A stretch of 64,000 bases of DNA from Amoeboaphelidium protococcarum (Eukaryota; Aphelidiomycota; Aphelidea), in contig JALECJ010000020.1 of assembly GCA_023515745.1 (NCBI GenBank), positions 930,001 to 994,000 of the forward strand, written 5' to 3'. The stretch's first letter is position 1; each line of letters starts with the position of its first letter. The notes beneath the pieces were generated by a model. It was not told the DNA's origin. It made no database searches and saw only the letters and a program-made list of their open reading frames with translations. Shown piece by piece: positions 63,345 through 64,000 of the stretch. A program made the translations under genes and the position numbers.

Positions 63345-64000
63345 TCAAATCAAAAGCATCAAGTTTATCACCAGGATAGCAACACCGATTCCACTTAAAC
63401 CAGATCCCAAAATCGTGGATGTGGCTTCTGATTAAGACGCGCTCTCGGTATCATTTTAAGTTGCATTAATCTCAATCGAGTGCCCTGTTCTACCGTCTGC
63501 ATCTACAGGAGGCACAGATGTTTCAACTTGTGGGATGCCAGAGTCTTTACCACGAATTTTCACGGGTGTGAATGTCATCCAACTAGTTTTCTCTTTGCCA
63601 ACTATGATGCCGCGAAACTCCAGATCCCCGAGATCCTAAGTAGCAGGAGCGGTCCATTTCAAGACCATCGGCAACTTCTTCAAGTTAGAATTAGCGTGAC
63701 TCAAAGTGCTGCCTGCTCTACCATAACTCTCACACTGCTTGTCTAGAGTTGTAAAATCTTTTTTCGCATTGAATTCAGAGCTCAGCTGAAATTAGCCAAC
63801 GTGTGCATGTTGATACTTCCCAGACACAACACGAGCGTATAGCAAAATTCCCTTAAAACCAGTTTAATTGGTATTGCTGTTAACAGTAATCTCCAGCACC
63901 TGATTAGGACCATATTCAGCTTTGTGTACACTTAGCGTGAATTCCAGCGATGCATTATCAATCCCACCCATCCCAACCTCCATCGAGTTGGGGTCATCAA
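63345..64000 (-). CDS. Reeler-domain surface protein, 5' end outside window
   Basis: 218 codons are visible, from the right edge to TGA 63347-63345. The visible part holds most of a reeler (reelin N-terminal) beta-sandwich: EYGPNQVLEITVN, GFKGILLYARVVSGKY and VLKWTAPATQDLGDLEFRG. A Ser/Thr/Asn-rich stalk follows, then a C-terminal hydrophobic stretch (ILGSGLSGIGVAILVINLML) that is either a membrane anchor or a GPI-attachment signal. Such domains occur in secreted or surface proteins of animals, protists and some fungi. Its ligand is unknown. It may well be glycosylated. Confidence 0.75.

Overview
This is a stretch of nuclear DNA from a unicellular eukaryote with a reassigned genetic code. Almost every gene is cut up by in-frame TAA and TAG codons and ends at TGA. 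Where the protein family is well conserved these codons sit where glutamine is expected, for example in V-ATPase subunit B, the Ral-like GTPase and the MAP4K-type kinase. Read with UAA and UAG as Gln and UGA as the only general stop, about 30 genes become long, family-length reading frames, most with no intron. Base composition looks moderate (roughly 40% GC by eye). All CDS coordinates below use this code.

Lineage is inferred from content. A STE12 DNA-binding domain (a fungal transcription factor family), a Ral-like GTPase, a fungal-type M28 leucine aminopeptidase, a HXXXD acyltransferase, 7TM-RGS proteins and SWEET and CLC transporters point to Fungi or a close relative (aphelid or rozellid type). 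A mitochondrial ribosomal protein uS9 argues against oxymonads and diplomonads, which also use UAR = Gln but lack mitochondrial translation. A CRN/RHS-like effector-type protein fits a parasitic or predatory life. The species itself cannot be read from the window.

Layout. 1-9.3 kb: a terminal nucleotidyltransferase (cut by the left edge), a MAP4K-type kinase with a CNH domain, a STE12-like factor and an XRN-type exonuclease. 9.3-14.1 kb: a gene-free, repeat- and hairpin-rich block, with a cluster of TGAAAC motifs at its left end. 14.1-32.3 kb: a dense housekeeping block with FCP1, eIF2B alpha, SWEET, a Ral-like GTPase, NUP35, a secreted aminopeptidase, a GT47 exostosin, a BAHD-type acyltransferase, a membrane TKL kinase, a TDG/MUG DNA glycosylase (with a 62-bp intron), an unknown gene and a tail-anchored RlmN-like radical SAM enzyme. 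32.5-39.8 kb: a CRN/RHS-like protein with a hAT-type MITE read through in frame, an rRNA-methyltransferase-like zinc-finger protein and a CLC channel. 39.9-47.2 kb: two Fanzor (eukaryotic TnpB-like) nucleases in divergent orientation. The left one is split by a 1.5-kb element with terminal inverted repeats; the right one appears intact. 48-52.7 kb: an AN1 zinc-finger protein, mitochondrial uS9, a small coiled-coil membrane protein and a secreted alpha/beta hydrolase. 52.8-63.1 kb: four paralogous 7TM-RGS genes in tandem with V-ATPase subunit B between the third and fourth. The right edge cuts a reeler-domain surface protein.

The genes are single eukaryotic transcription units, so neighbours need not act together. 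A signalling theme does recur: the MAP4K kinase, STE12 factor, Ral GTPase, receptor-like TKL kinase and 7TM-RGS array could all belong to G-protein and MAP-kinase signalling. No tRNA, rRNA or CRISPR array was found.
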